From Paracoccaceae bacterium (GTDB lineage: Bacteria > Pseudomonadota > Alphaproteobacteria > Rhodobacterales > Rhodobacteraceae), in assembly GCA_029938175.1 (NCBI GenBank), contig JAPYON010000001.1, forward strand, positions 139,659 to 189,818: 50,160 nucleotides of DNA. Reading direction: 5' to 3'. The stretch's first letter is position 1, and the number at the start of each line of letters is the position of its first letter. The position numbers and the translations under genes were made by a program. This document shows, one piece after another, positions 1-10,375 of the stretch. The notes beneath the pieces are model-generated. The model saw nothing but the letters and a program-made list of their open reading frames with translations. It was not told where the DNA came from and ran no database searches.

Positions 1-998
1 TGAAGGCACGGCTTGATCCGACGGCCTCGATCCTGCAATCTCTGAATGTACGGGCCAAGCATGAACAAGCTCGAATGCTGTTTGCCGAGGGCGATGATGC
101 CCGCGTAGTGCGCGCAGCTGTGGCTTATGTACGGGCAGGTCTGGGGCAGGCTGTTGTCGTTGGCCGTCCCGACGAAGTTGTCGGTTTCCTTGCCGCTGCC
201 GGAATGCCCGAAGCGATTAATGAAATCGAAGTTATTAATGCAGCGCTGACCCCGCATTTGCGCGAGTATAAGGATTATCTCTACAATCGACTGCGACGGA
301 AGGGCTTCGATCAACGTGACTGCCATATTTTGGCATCGCGGGACCGACATGTGTTCTCATCGCTGATGTTGGCGCATGATCATGTGGACGGGATGGTTAC
401 CGGTGCTACGCGAAAATCGGCACAGGTTCTGCAGAAGGTTAACTATGTTTTCAACGCGTCAACCGAGGGCGGAGCGGTGGGCATTACGGCCGTTCTGGCT
501 GGTGGTCGAATGGTGTTGATCGCCGATACATTGGTGCATGAATGGCCCGAAGCCGAGGATCTGGCTGACATTACCGAACGTGCGGCGGCTTTGGCGCGTA
601 GTCTGGGTTTGGAGCCCCGCGTGGCACTGGCTAGCTTCTCGACCTTTGGCTATCCGCGATCCGAGAGGGCCGAGAAAATGACCATGGCGATCGAGGTGCT
701 GGATCGGCGCAACGTGGACTTTGAATACGAGGGTGAAATGACGGTCGACGTGGCCCTGAATGCCGAAGTTATGAAGCAATATCCGTTTTGCCGTTTGACC
801 GGGCCAGCGAATATCTTGGTAGTTCCGGCACGGCATTCGGCGTCGATCTCCGTGAAGTTGATGCAGGAGATGGGCGGTGCAACGGTTATTGGCCCGATCC
901 TGACAGGGATCCACAAACAGGTTAAGATTTGCTCAACCAGTTCGACCGTTAACGATATTCTGAACATGGCGATTATGGCGGCATGCAAGGTCGGATAA
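1..998 (+). CDS. maeB: NADP-dependent malic enzyme, C-terminal phosphate-acetyltransferase-like domain (5' partial)
   Basis: Frame is open from position 3 (KARLDPTASILQSLNVRAKHEQARMLFAEGDDARVVRAA...), so the ORF-track ATG at 75 is internal; PTA-domain motifs (MVTGATRKSAQVLQ, GPILTGIHKQVKI). Confidence 0.85.
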   Translation, partial: KARLDPTASILQSLNVRAKHEQARMLFAEGDDARVVRAAVAYVRAGLGQAVVVGRPDEVVGFLAAAGMPEAINEIEVINAALTPHLREYKDYLYNRLRRKGFDQRDCHILASRDRHVFSSLMLAHDHVDGMVTGATRKSAQVLQKVNYVFNASTEGGAVGITAVLAGGRMVLIADTLVHEWPEAEDLADITERAAALARSLGLEPRVALASFSTFGYPRSERAEKMTMAIEVLDRRNVDFEYEGEMTVDVALNAEVMKQYPFCRLTGPANILVVPARHSASISVKLMQEMGGATVIGPILTGIHKQVKICSTSSTVNDILNMAIMAACKVG

Positions 999-999
999 C

Positions 1000-1869
1000 A
1001 TGGCAATTTACAATCTTGGATCAGTGAACATCGACCACGTTTACCGTGTGCCGCATTTACCAGAACCTGGCGAGACGCTGGCATCAACTTCGTTTAACAG
1101 CGGGTTGGGGGGCAAAGGTGCGAACCAGTCTATCGCGATTGCAAAGGCTGGTGGACACGTTTTCCACATCGGTGCAATCGGGAATGATGGCAGTTGGATG
1201 GTCGATCAAATGCGGGGCGCGGGTGTCGACACACAACATCTGGCGGTGCTTGATGTGCCAACGGGGCATGCAATCATTAACGTTGATGATGCGGCGGAGA
1301 ATGCCATCGTGCTATTTTCCGGCGCTAACTTTTCGTTAACCGAAGCGCTGGTTAATGACGCGTTAAGCACGGCGGGCACGGGCGATTGGCTGCTTTTGCA
1401 AAACGAGACTAACCTTGGCTTTTATGCTGCAACGTTGGCGAAATCTAAAGGGATGCGCGTGGCCTACGCAGCGGCCCCGTTCGATGCAGGGGTGGCTGTG
1501 GCGATGCTGCAAGTGACGGATTTACTTGCCGTTAACCATATTGAGGCTGCACAACTGTCCGATGCTATGGGCACGGACGTTGCCGATCTTCCGGTACCTC
1601 AGGTTCTGATCACATATGGTGCAAAGGGCGCGAGTCTGCGCAGCGGAGCCGGAGTAGTTTTTGTTGAGGCCTATAAGGTTGATCCGGTGGATATGACGGG
1701 CGCGGGGGATACGTTTTTGGGGTATTTTATGGCTGCAACCGATATGGGCCGCCCCGTTAAGGACGCCTTAACCTTTGCCACCGCTGCGTCGGCCATTCAG
1801 GTGACGCGGACCGGGGCGGGATCGGCAATTCCAGCGGCGAACGAGGTTGAGGCGTTTATAAGCCGTTAA
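1000..1869 (+). CDS. PfkB-family carbohydrate kinase (ribokinase-like)
   Basis: GLGGKGANQSIAIAKAGG and DMTGAGDTFLGYF PfkB signatures. Confidence 0.88.
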   Translation: MAIYNLGSVNIDHVYRVPHLPEPGETLASTSFNSGLGGKGANQSIAIAKAGGHVFHIGAIGNDGSWMVDQMRGAGVDTQHLAVLDVPTGHAIINVDDAAENAIVLFSGANFSLTEALVNDALSTAGTGDWLLLQNETNLGFYAATLAKSKGMRVAYAAAPFDAGVAVAMLQVTDLLAVNHIEAAQLSDAMGTDVADLPVPQVLITYGAKGASLRSGAGVVFVEAYKVDPVDMTGAGDTFLGYFMAATDMGRPVKDALTFATAASAIQVTRTGAGSAIPAANEVEAFISR

Positions 1870-3005
1870 CCCAATCCGTCCGTAATCTCTCGGAACATAG
1901 CGAGGTTTTGCTCGAATGATCCATCTTCTTTGAACGCCCGATCCACGGAATTGGCGGCGATGACGACGCCGTTGGCGGTGTTGATATAGATGTACTGCCC
2001 GTAAATTCCCAGTGCGAAGTATTCCCCGGGCCGCGCATCGGAAGCCAGCCACCACTGAAAGCCATATTGGGCTTCTCCCGCGTCAGTAGGGGCCGTGATG
2101 GCGGTTGAGTCGGCGACCCATTCGGCAGGAACAACTTGCACGCCGTTGTATTCTCCACCCTGCAGGAACATGTGTCCGAAGCGGGCGTAGTCGCGAGCTC
2201 GCAAGTTCAAACCGCCCAGCACGAAAGCCACGCCCTTGCCGTCGGTCAGATAGAGAGGGTCCGCCTCTAGGCCGAGAGGGGCAAGCAGTTTTTCGGACAT
2301 CAGCTCTGGAATCTCGCGACCCGTTGCGCCGCGTATGATCATGCCAAGGACGTGGGTGTCGATGGAGGCGTATTGCCAAGCCGCGCCTGCGTCGTTGTCG
2401 CGGTTCTTTAGTTTTGCGGCGAATTTGTCCATCGAACCGTTGAACGCCAGCACGCGGCCCATTTTGTTAATGTCAGAATTGAAGTCGAGGTAGTCCTCGT
2501 TGAAAGTCACGCCGCTGGCCATGTTCAACACGTTGCGGATCGTTGCGCCCTCATACGCCGATCCGACTAATACAGGGACATATTTGGTGACAGGCTCGTC
2601 AATCGAAGTAATATCGCCGTCGTTGACGACAATCCCCAGCAGCGCGGAAAGGAAGCTTTTAGCGACGGACCAGGAAATCCGTAGGTCTTCGGCGGTGGTG
2701 CCTTTGTAGTATTTTTCATGGGCGATTTTGCCGTTTTTTAGCACAACCAAAGAAGTAACCGAACGGTCGGTGATCCATTTCCCTATCCCCTTGGGCATGG
2801 TTTGTGGATCGCTCGGCAGTTCCGAGGCGGGTGTGCGTGGAATCCCAAGCGGCACAGTAAAAAAAACCGCCTGCATGTTGCTGAAGTTTCGCAGGATGTT
2901 CTTTTCGGAAAACAGAGCGTTCACGGCCAGCAGGCGTTTGATGTCTTTTCGTTTCCATACCCCGAAGGCAATGGGCACGGTAATTACCAACGTAGTTATT
3001 AACAT
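1866..3005 (-). CDS. Serine hydrolase, beta-lactamase (class C-like) family
   Basis: SWSVAKSFLSALLGI (SxxK), ARFGHMFLQGGEYNG, YGFQWWLA motifs. Confidence 0.85.
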   Translation of the reverse strand: MLITTLVITVPIAFGVWKRKDIKRLLAVNALFSEKNILRNFSNMQAVFFTVPLGIPRTPASELPSDPQTMPKGIGKWITDRSVTSLVVLKNGKIAHEKYYKGTTAEDLRISWSVAKSFLSALLGIVVNDGDITSIDEPVTKYVPVLVGSAYEGATIRNVLNMASGVTFNEDYLDFNSDINKMGRVLAFNGSMDKFAAKLKNRDNDAGAAWQYASIDTHVLGMIIRGATGREIPELMSEKLLAPLGLEADPLYLTDGKGVAFVLGGLNLRARDYARFGHMFLQGGEYNGVQVVPAEWVADSTAITAPTDAGEAQYGFQWWLASDARPGEYFALGIYGQYIYINTANGVVIAANSVDRAFKEDGSFEQNLAMFREITDGLG

Positions 3006-3025
3006 ATGGTGTCCAGTCTGGCGGC

Positions 3026-3661
3026 TTAGTTCAGCAACATGCGCAGGCCGCTGGTCACGTCAGACGAAATTGCGGCGCGCAGGGCAGCTTCGTCGTTAGT
3101 CCGCATAGCAGCAAGAATTGTGCGGTGTTTTTCTATGGTCTGTCGCCGCAGTAGGCGAGAATATAGTGCGCGCATGGTCGGGCCGGATTGGAGCCAGACG
3201 GTTTCCAGGAGGGCAAGCATCGCTGGCGATTGGGCGCGTAGATATAATGTGCGATGAAATTCGAGGTTTGCGCGGACGTATCCCGTTGCATCTGCCTTAA
3301 CGATCTTTTCGGCGATATCGGTGTTAATTTTTTGTAAACGTTCGATTAACACGGGGTGAACGCGGGGCAGGGCGCGGGCGCCGAGTTCTGGCTCCAGCAT
3401 GGCGCGCAGGCACGCCAGTTCCTCGATACGATCATTTGATAGCTCGGGCGTTGCGACACGGCCGGAGGCGGACAGATTTAATGCACCTTCGGCCACTAGA
3501 CGGCGGACGGCCTCGCGGGCGGGGGTCATAGAGACGCCGAATTCCGCGCCGATACCGCGTAGCGTCAGGGCCGAGGCGGGCTCCATCTCGCCGTACATGA
3601 TGCGGGCGCGAAGAGTTCGATAGACGTACTCGTGTGCCGGAATGGAGGGTTCTGTTGCCAT
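3026..3661 (-). CDS. GntR-family transcriptional regulator (FCD domain)
   Basis: N-terminal winged-helix (LRGIGAEFGVSMTPAREAVRRLVAEGAL) and FCD-type C-terminus. Confidence 0.88.
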   Translation of the reverse strand: MATEPSIPAHEYVYRTLRARIMYGEMEPASALTLRGIGAEFGVSMTPAREAVRRLVAEGALNLSASGRVATPELSNDRIEELACLRAMLEPELGARALPRVHPVLIERLQKINTDIAEKIVKADATGYVRANLEFHRTLYLRAQSPAMLALLETVWLQSGPTMRALYSRLLRRQTIEKHRTILAAMRTNDEAALRAAISSDVTSGLRMLLN

Positions 3662-3693
3662 AGGAACACCTTGTGATCACAAAGCGCCACAGG

Positions 3694-4380
3694 TCAAGAA
3701 ATAAATTTCACAGCGTGCAGTTTTGCTCCGTTTTCCCGTAGCCAGTTCCGGTGCTTCTGAAATTCTGGCATCAACGTTTCGACCACATCCCAGAATGCTG
3801 GGGAGTGGTTCATCTCGACCAGATGCGCGACCTCGTGCGCGGCGACGTATTCCAGCACGATGGGCGGGGCCATGACCAAGCGCCATGAAAACATCAGATT
3901 GCCCTCTGCGCTGCAAGAGCCCCAGCGCGAACGCGTATCGCGTAGGGTTATACGCTTGAACGGGCGATTGATTTTGGCGGCGTATTTTTCGACAGCTGGT
4001 ACAAGGGCGCTGCGAGCCTCGGTTTTTATAAAAGCTTGCAGGCGGGCGCCGGAATGTTTGCCACCAACGAGGATCTTGCTCCCGTCAGCGCGGATCGAGC
4101 GGCCACTGGTGGCGACGATTTCAAGATCAACGCCGCGAAACGGCAGGGTGCCCCCAGCGACAAGGCCCGAACATTCTGGCAATCTGGCGATTTGCACCCG
4201 CAGCCAGACCTCTTGTCGGGCGGCGAAATTCTGTGCCTGGCGGATTGAAGCGCGGGTGGGAAGGGTTAGGGTGGCCTGCCCATCGGTGCGCGACAGGCGT
4301 AAAGTCAGGCGTTTGGCGCGTGTGTTGCGCTTGAGGCGGATTTCAATCGGCGGAGAACCTATGAAAATCGGGCCCCTCAA
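3694..4380 (-). CDS. YgjP-like (DUF45/M48-type) metallopeptidase
   Basis: DTRSRWGSCSAEGNLMFSWRLVMAPPIVLEYVAAHEVAHLVEMNHSPAFW; probable TTG start at 4380 overlapping the phaZ stop by 4 bp. Confidence 0.85.
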   Translation of the reverse strand: MRGPIFIGSPPIEIRLKRNTRAKRLTLRLSRTDGQATLTLPTRASIRQAQNFAARQEVWLRVQIARLPECSGLVAGGTLPFRGVDLEIVATSGRSIRADGSKILVGGKHSGARLQAFIKTEARSALVPAVEKYAAKINRPFKRITLRDTRSRWGSCSAEGNLMFSWRLVMAPPIVLEYVAAHEVAHLVEMNHSPAFWDVVETLMPEFQKHRNWLRENGAKLHAVKFIS

Positions 4381-5630
4381 CCTTTGGATTTGACGCGGTG
4401 GGCTGCGATAAAACCGGCAACTTTCGGTTGGATAATTTCGCGCCAACGTGACCCGTTGAAGATACCGTAATGCCCCACGCCTGCTTGCAGATAATGCTCG
4501 CGTTTAGCTGTCGGAATATGCGGCGTCAGCGTGTGGGCGGCCTCGGTTTGACCTTTGCCGGTGATGTCGTCTTTCTCGCCCTCGATCGTCAAAAGCGCGA
4601 TGTCTTTGATTACTGAAGGGTCGATCAGGGTATTGCGATGGTAATAAGTGCCTTCGGCTAATTGGTGTTTCTGGAACACGCGCTCGATTGTTTGCAAATA
4701 GAAGTCGGCGGTCAGGTCCATCACTGCCATGTATTCATCGTAGAATGCGCGATGCGCTGCAGCGCCGTCTCCGTCGCCATCGATCAGGTGTTTAAACTGG
4801 TTTTTATGGGCGTCGACGTGCTTATCCATGTTCATAGACATAAAGCCGGATAGCTGAAGGAAGCCCGGATACACACGACGCATGAAGCCGGTATTCGGCC
4901 ATGGAACCGTGACGATTAGATTTTTCTTGAACCATGACAACGGCTTTTCTTCAGCAAGTTTGTTCGGAACCTGCGGGTTTTTCGCTGTATCAATCGGAGA
5001 CCCCATCAGTGTGATCGAGGATGGACGGAATGTTTCTTTGTTCGCAGCCATCAGCGTCGCAGCCACCAGCATCGGCACGCCGGGTTGACAGACTGCCATG
5101 ACAGCAGGGCGTTCGCCTCCATGGCCAAGCACGCGGCAGAAGTCGATCAGATAATCGGTGTAATCGTCCAGATCAAAATCATTGGAAGACGCAGGGACGT
5201 CCCGTGCGTCGACCCAGTCGGTGATATAGACGTCGTGGTCCGGCAACATGGATTTCACGGTGCCGCGCAAAAGCGTCGCATAATGGCCGGACATCGGTGC
5301 GATAATCAGCACCTTGGGATCGTTTCGTTTTGATGCCGCTTCAGAGTCACGTTTGAAATGCAGCAAGTTACAAAACGGTAACGTATGAACTATTTCTTCG
5401 ACAATCGGAGTCTTGACACCATCAACTAGGGTGGAATCAAGCCCGAACTCCGGTTTGTCATAGCGCCGCGTGGCATCCATAAACATTTCGATCGAGGCGC
5501 TTTGGGTGCGCGCTGCCTGCGAGCTGGACATTGGATTAAAAGGAGACTGCAACATTTGCTGATTCACCTTGGCCATTGCGCGCATCGGGCGTAGAGCGGA
5601 ATGGGCGAATTCGTAGGCGTGGTACAGCAT
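4377..5630 (-). CDS. phaZ: Intracellular polyhydroxyalkanoate (PHB) depolymerase
   Basis: MLYHAYEFAHSALRPMRAMA..., APMSGHYATLLRGTV, GVGHYGIFNGSRWR typical of this family. Confidence 0.9.
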   Translation of the reverse strand: MLYHAYEFAHSALRPMRAMAKVNQQMLQSPFNPMSSSQAARTQSASIEMFMDATRRYDKPEFGLDSTLVDGVKTPIVEEIVHTLPFCNLLHFKRDSEAASKRNDPKVLIIAPMSGHYATLLRGTVKSMLPDHDVYITDWVDARDVPASSNDFDLDDYTDYLIDFCRVLGHGGERPAVMAVCQPGVPMLVAATLMAANKETFRPSSITLMGSPIDTAKNPQVPNKLAEEKPLSWFKKNLIVTVPWPNTGFMRRVYPGFLQLSGFMSMNMDKHVDAHKNQFKHLIDGDGDGAAAHRAFYDEYMAVMDLTADFYLQTIERVFQKHQLAEGTYYHRNTLIDPSVIKDIALLTIEGEKDDITGKGQTEAAHTLTPHIPTAKREHYLQAGVGHYGIFNGSRWREIIQPKVAGFIAAHRVKSKG

Positions 5631-5807
5631 TTACGGTCCAATCAAATGGTTTGCAGCGAACATATTCACGATTGCGCACCGCATCAAGCAATTTCGCACG
5701 TGCAGCACGACAGGTGAGGTCAATTGATACGGTAAAGCCTTTGACATGGCCGGCTGCATGTGGCACGTGACGGGGGAAATAGACCTATAACAATCAAGGG
5801 GGTTCCC

Positions 5808-6128
5808 ATGCCCAACGAAGAATGGGGCGTAAAGCGCCTCTGCCCACAATGTGCGACACGTTTTTATGATTTAAAAAATGATCCTATGACTTGCCCGTCA
5901 TGTGACGCTGAATACGATCTTGCAGCGATTCTGGGTGGCGGTAAGTCTAATATCGCCAAAGAGAAAAAAGAAGAGCCTGTCGTTGAAGAGCCAACGCTGG
6001 ACGACGTAGAAGATGTGTTGGGCGAAGACGATTCAAACGCATCTGACGGCGACCTTATAGATGACGATGACGACACTGTTAGCTTGGAAGAAGTTGCTGA
6101 CATTCCCGCGAATGACGACGAATCCTGA
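5808..6128 (+). CDS. TIGR02300 family zinc-ribbon protein
   Basis: MPNEEWGVKRLCPQCATRFYDLKNDPMTCPSC plus acidic tail; start moved to ATG 5808. Confidence 0.88.
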   Translation: MPNEEWGVKRLCPQCATRFYDLKNDPMTCPSCDAEYDLAAILGGGKSNIAKEKKEEPVVEEPTLDDVEDVLGEDDSNASDGDLIDDDDDTVSLEEVADIPANDDES

Positions 6129-6221
6129 TCCAGTTCTAAAGGCGGAATTTTCCGCTTGAACTTGGCCAAGTCCGGCCATAAATACGTGGCGTCGCCGTAC
6201 TGTTGGTGACACACAAAATCA

Positions 6222-6297
<76 letters not shown>

Positions 6298-6947
6298 ATT
6301 TTCCTAATATCTTTCGGCATATGTTAGAATGGGTTACGCGGCAACCCGTTACCTCTTGGATGCGCTGTCACCGTTTTGCAAGCAGTCTCGGGTCACCGTC
6401 TGGTCACCCGGTATTTCCAGAAAGTATAATTGATTTTGAAAAATGAGTATATAATCGTCTAATGCGGAATCGCAATTTATAAATTGCACCCGTTCCCTAA
6501 CGGAAACGGGTAGTCCGTTTTTAGTTTTGAAAGTGGTACACAACCCACTTTTCTTTGAACGGGAAATTTTGGAGCACGCCAAAGTCTGTCTATGATATTA
6601 TTCACGACAAAGCTTCCTGAGTTGGTCGCTCTGCGGTATCCTCGAGAAGTGCCCAGCTGCGCTTCGCAACGCGCAGGCCACACCTGTTTAAGTTGTTTTT
6701 CAGAGGGATCTGCGTTCATTCCCTAAGTCCTAAATAGAGCATTAATCAAGATATTCCTATGCCAGCTTCAGATTAGCCACGAAGTCAAAACTGTCTGTCG
6801 TCAGGATTTTTGGAACCAATGGCTGCCTAAACTAAGAGAGTGTTCGGCTCATCTGGTTGATTGCATTATGCGGCGCGTGTGCTGTGATGCAAGCGCCGCG
6901 TTTCAAGTGTCCTTCGTTTGATCCTTTCCCTTTGTTGTAAAATGGCT

Positions 6948-7883
6948 TTATCCCGGACTTATACCACGCAGGCGCTCGGAACGTCGGCGCAGCAATTCCA
7001 GCACTGTCAGCAGAGCAATCGAGATGATAACCAGGATCGTCGCCACGGCCAAAATTGTCGGGCTGATCTGTTCGCGGATACCCGACCACATCTGGCGCGG
7101 AATAGTTTTATCTTCGGGGCCGGCGAGGAACAGAACCGCGACCACTTCGTCAAAAGATGTGATGAATGCGAACAACCCGCCGGAAATAACACCTGGCAAG
7201 ATCAACGGCATCTGGACTTTGAAGAATGTTCGGACCGGTCCCGCTCCCATATTCGCGGCTGCGCGCGTCAGAGAGTTGTCAAAGCCAACCAGCGTTGATG
7301 TAACGGTGATGATTACAAATGGTGTCCCAAGGGCGGCATGAGCCAGAATGATGCCCATTTTTGAACCGGCCAGCGCCTGTTTCCCTTCGATAAACGGGTT
7401 GAAATCGTTGGAGTAGAAATAGAACATGCCCGCAGCTGTTACGATCAGCGGTACAATCATAGGCGAAATCAGGATCGACATGATCAGCCCTTTGTAGGGC
7501 ATTTCGGAGCGGCTAAGGCCGATTGCGGCGAGCGTACCAAAGCTTGTCGCCAGCGCCGTCGCCCAGAAGCCAATGATGAAGCTATTTTTTGTTGCCCGTA
7601 TCCACACCGCATTCTGCCACATGTCAGCCCACCAACCCTCGGTCGCATCGGGGTCGGCCATACCGTTGTGGAAAATATCGGCGTACCAGCGCAGGCTGAA
7701 AGCTTCAGGATCAAGGCCCATCATGCCCGAAGTGAAGGTGAAATACGGCTCTGCGTTGAAGCTGAGAGGGATGATGATCAGGACCGGTGTGATCAGGTAT
7801 ATAAAGATTAAAGCGCAGATCACACGGAACGCGTAATACCAGACACGTTGACCAAGGGTAGCGTATGGAGGAAGTGCTGACAT
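6948..7883 (-). CDS. ABC transporter permease (PotC/PotI-like)
   Basis: Multi-TM; EAA-like loop AAANMGAGPVRTFFKVQMPLILPGV. Confidence 0.88.
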   Translation of the reverse strand: MSALPPYATLGQRVWYYAFRVICALIFIYLITPVLIIIPLSFNAEPYFTFTSGMMGLDPEAFSLRWYADIFHNGMADPDATEGWWADMWQNAVWIRATKNSFIIGFWATALATSFGTLAAIGLSRSEMPYKGLIMSILISPMIVPLIVTAAGMFYFYSNDFNPFIEGKQALAGSKMGIILAHAALGTPFVIITVTSTLVGFDNSLTRAAANMGAGPVRTFFKVQMPLILPGVISGGLFAFITSFDEVVAVLFLAGPEDKTIPRQMWSGIREQISPTILAVATILVIISIALLTVLELLRRRSERLRGISPG

Positions 7884-7887
7884 CTGT

Positions 7888-9180
7888 TTATCCCATCTTC
7901 ATATTGTCGATGCCCACAACCTTGTCGTAGAGCCAGTAGATTGCCAGCACAATCACCAGCAGTATTCCGCCCAACGCAGCAGCCAGCGACCAGTTCAGGG
8001 ATTTCTGCATGTGATAGGCGATGAAGTTCGAGATCAACTGGCCGTCCTGCCCACCAACCAACGCTGGAGTGATATAGTATCCAATCGCCAGAATGAATAC
8101 GAGCAACCCGCCTGCGCCGATGCCCGGAATTGTGGCTGGAAAATACACCCGCCAGAACGCGGTCCAGTTGGTCGCGCCCAGTGATTTAGCAGCTCGCAGA
8201 TAAGCCGGCGAAATACCTTTCATTACAGAATAGAGCGGCAAGATCATGAAGGGCAGCAAAATATGTGTCATTGCGATGATTGTTCCGGTCATGTTGTAGA
8301 TCAGGCTGAAACGGGTTTCGTCCGTAGTGATGCCCAGCCAGACGAAAACGTTGTTCAACACACCGTGGCTTTGCAGCATCGCGATCCATGCCGTTGTACG
8401 CACCAGTAGGGACGTCCAAAACGGCAGTAATACGAGAATCATCAGAAGGTTCGAGGTTCGCATTGGCAAGCTCGCCAACAGCCAAGCAACCGGGTAGCCG
8501 AGCGCCAGACACGCGAGTGTCACAGCAAGGCTGACCAGCAGGGTTTTGATGAACAGGTAAACGTAAATTCTATCTTTTTCGTCCAAACGTTCAAACGAAC
8601 CGTCGGCATTGTAATCCGCATCTACAGCGGCAGCGTAAAATGCCGCGGAATAGGTCTGCGATGAGACTTTCATAGCCCCCCAAACCTCGATATTGCCCCA
8701 GTCCTCGTCAATATTCAGCATGGCGGCCATAAACGGCGCTTCCAGCTTACCTGCTTTGCGGGCGGCCTTGGTGAACATTGAACGTGTGCCGGAGACTTCG
8801 CGATTCACACGGGTAGCCACCCGCCCGATCGATTTTTCCTCGCGCGCTTTGATCAGATCGAGCACGAGGGCCGCAAACATTTTCTCTGTCGGTTCGGAAA
8901 TTCCATCCCAACCCTTCATAATTTCGGTCGATGCGGGCATGTTTGCGGAATACGTGTCATTCTTCACCCCTTGCACCATCAACGACAGGATCGGGATGAT
9001 GAAACTGACAAGAATGAATGCCAACAACGGTAGAACCAAACCAAAAGCCCTTGCACGGCTTACAAAAAGAGCTTGAGCAAGCTTCTTTTTCAAAGGCGTG
9101 CCATCAGCGGCTAAAACTGGTCCTGCATCGGTGCTGTCGGTCATGGTAACTCTTTCGGTAAAGTGAACGGGAGGGACCAA
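7888..9180 (-). CDS. ABC transporter permease (PotB/PotH-like)
   Basis: EAA-like loop AAKSLGATNWTAFWRVYFPATIPGIG; second TM subunit in the transporter operon. Confidence 0.88.
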   Translation of the reverse strand: MVPPVHFTERVTMTDSTDAGPVLAADGTPLKKKLAQALFVSRARAFGLVLPLLAFILVSFIIPILSLMVQGVKNDTYSANMPASTEIMKGWDGISEPTEKMFAALVLDLIKAREEKSIGRVATRVNREVSGTRSMFTKAARKAGKLEAPFMAAMLNIDEDWGNIEVWGAMKVSSQTYSAAFYAAAVDADYNADGSFERLDEKDRIYVYLFIKTLLVSLAVTLACLALGYPVAWLLASLPMRTSNLLMILVLLPFWTSLLVRTTAWIAMLQSHGVLNNVFVWLGITTDETRFSLIYNMTGTIIAMTHILLPFMILPLYSVMKGISPAYLRAAKSLGATNWTAFWRVYFPATIPGIGAGGLLVFILAIGYYITPALVGGQDGQLISNFIAYHMQKSLNWSLAAALGGILLVIVLAIYWLYDKVVGIDNMKMG

Positions 9181-9199
9181 AGCCCCTCCCGTAAGTATT

Positions 9200-10276
9200 T
9201 TATTTAGCCAACCAAGCGTTGAAACGCTCGTTCAGCTCGTCAGAGTTGTCTGCCCAGTACTCGAAGTCGTTAACCAGCGCGTTTGCAAGGTTAGGACCGG
9301 CAGTCGGCATGTGTGGCGCCATTTCCGTAACACCATCACTGTATAGGCCAACCAGAGCGCCCGAGGACTTACGTGCTGGACCATAGGAAATCCACGAGGC
9401 CTGATCCGCCAAACGCTGTGTGTCTGTCGAGAAAGCAATGAAGTCCATCGCCAGGTCTTTGTTCGGCGCACCCATTGGAACGGCCCAAAGGTCGAAATCC
9501 ATGATCTGACCATCCCAGACAACTTCGAAGGGCATGCCTTCGGCAACAGCAGCGTTGAAGATACGGCCGTTATAGGCTGTAGTCATAATAACTTCGCCAT
9601 CAGCCAAAAGCTGTGGTGGTTGTGCGCCGGATTCCCACCAAACAACACTGTCTTTAATTGTGTCTAGCTTGGCGAACGCGCGATCAACGCCTTCGTCTGT
9701 TTCCAGCATCGCATAAACTTCAGCCGCAGGAACGCCGTCAGCCATTAGAGCCATCTCAAGGTTAGCCTTGGCGCTTTTACGCAGACCACGCTTCCCGGGG
9801 AAGTCTTCAAGGTTGAAGAGGTCATCGATGCTGTCAACGCCGGAAGTAACCGAGCTGTCGTAGGCAAAGATTGTCGACCAAACGATGTTTGCAATCGCAC
9901 AGTCATTGATCCCACCGGAAAGGAAGTCATCCGCAGCAGAGGAACCGTCTGCACCATCTGGCAGAATGGAAGGATCAATTTCTTCGAACAAACCTTCGTC
10001 ACAGCCGCGAACAGCGTCTGAAAGTTCAACGTCAATCAAATCCCAGCTTACGTTGCCAGCTTCAACTTGAGCTTTAACTTCGGCCAAACCACCGCTGTAG
10101 TCTTCTGAAACGATCTGGTTGCCAGTCGCAGCGATCCAAGGCTTGTGATAAGCCTCGACTTGAGATTTCGTGTATGCACCACCCCAGGATACGACCGTGA
10201 TCGAACCTGCGCTAGCAGCGGCAGCACTAACAGCCACAAGGGCCGTTGCGCCAATTAAAATATTTTTCAGTTTCAT
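9200..10276 (-). CDS. Extracellular solute-binding protein (PotD/PotF-like)
   Basis: Signal peptide MKLKNILIGATALVAVSAAAASA; SITVVSWGGAYTKSQVEAY; start chosen at 10276, not 10369. Confidence 0.88.
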   Translation of the reverse strand: MKLKNILIGATALVAVSAAAASAGSITVVSWGGAYTKSQVEAYHKPWIAATGNQIVSEDYSGGLAEVKAQVEAGNVSWDLIDVELSDAVRGCDEGLFEEIDPSILPDGADGSSAADDFLSGGINDCAIANIVWSTIFAYDSSVTSGVDSIDDLFNLEDFPGKRGLRKSAKANLEMALMADGVPAAEVYAMLETDEGVDRAFAKLDTIKDSVVWWESGAQPPQLLADGEVIMTTAYNGRIFNAAVAEGMPFEVVWDGQIMDFDLWAVPMGAPNKDLAMDFIAFSTDTQRLADQASWISYGPARKSSGALVGLYSDGVTEMAPHMPTAGPNLANALVNDFEYWADNSDELNERFNAWLAK

Positions 10277-10375
10277 AAATAGTCTCCCTAATTTACCCGT
10301 TATAATATGCCGCGATATGGGTAGGATCACGCGGCTACTACGGTTACCGTGCCACTGGCGCAGTAACACGAATTT

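Noticed and set aside
6349-6719. Two overlapping minus-strand ORFs after tRNA-Ala (77 and 80 aa)
   Set aside because: Could be decayed mobile-element sequence but I cannot recognise a family from the peptides; not called as genes.
10300-10365. GCCGCG...CGCGGC inverted repeat between the transporter ATPase and SBP genes
   Set aside because: Only 6-bp arms with a long loop; could stabilise SBP mRNA but is not distinguishable from chance here.
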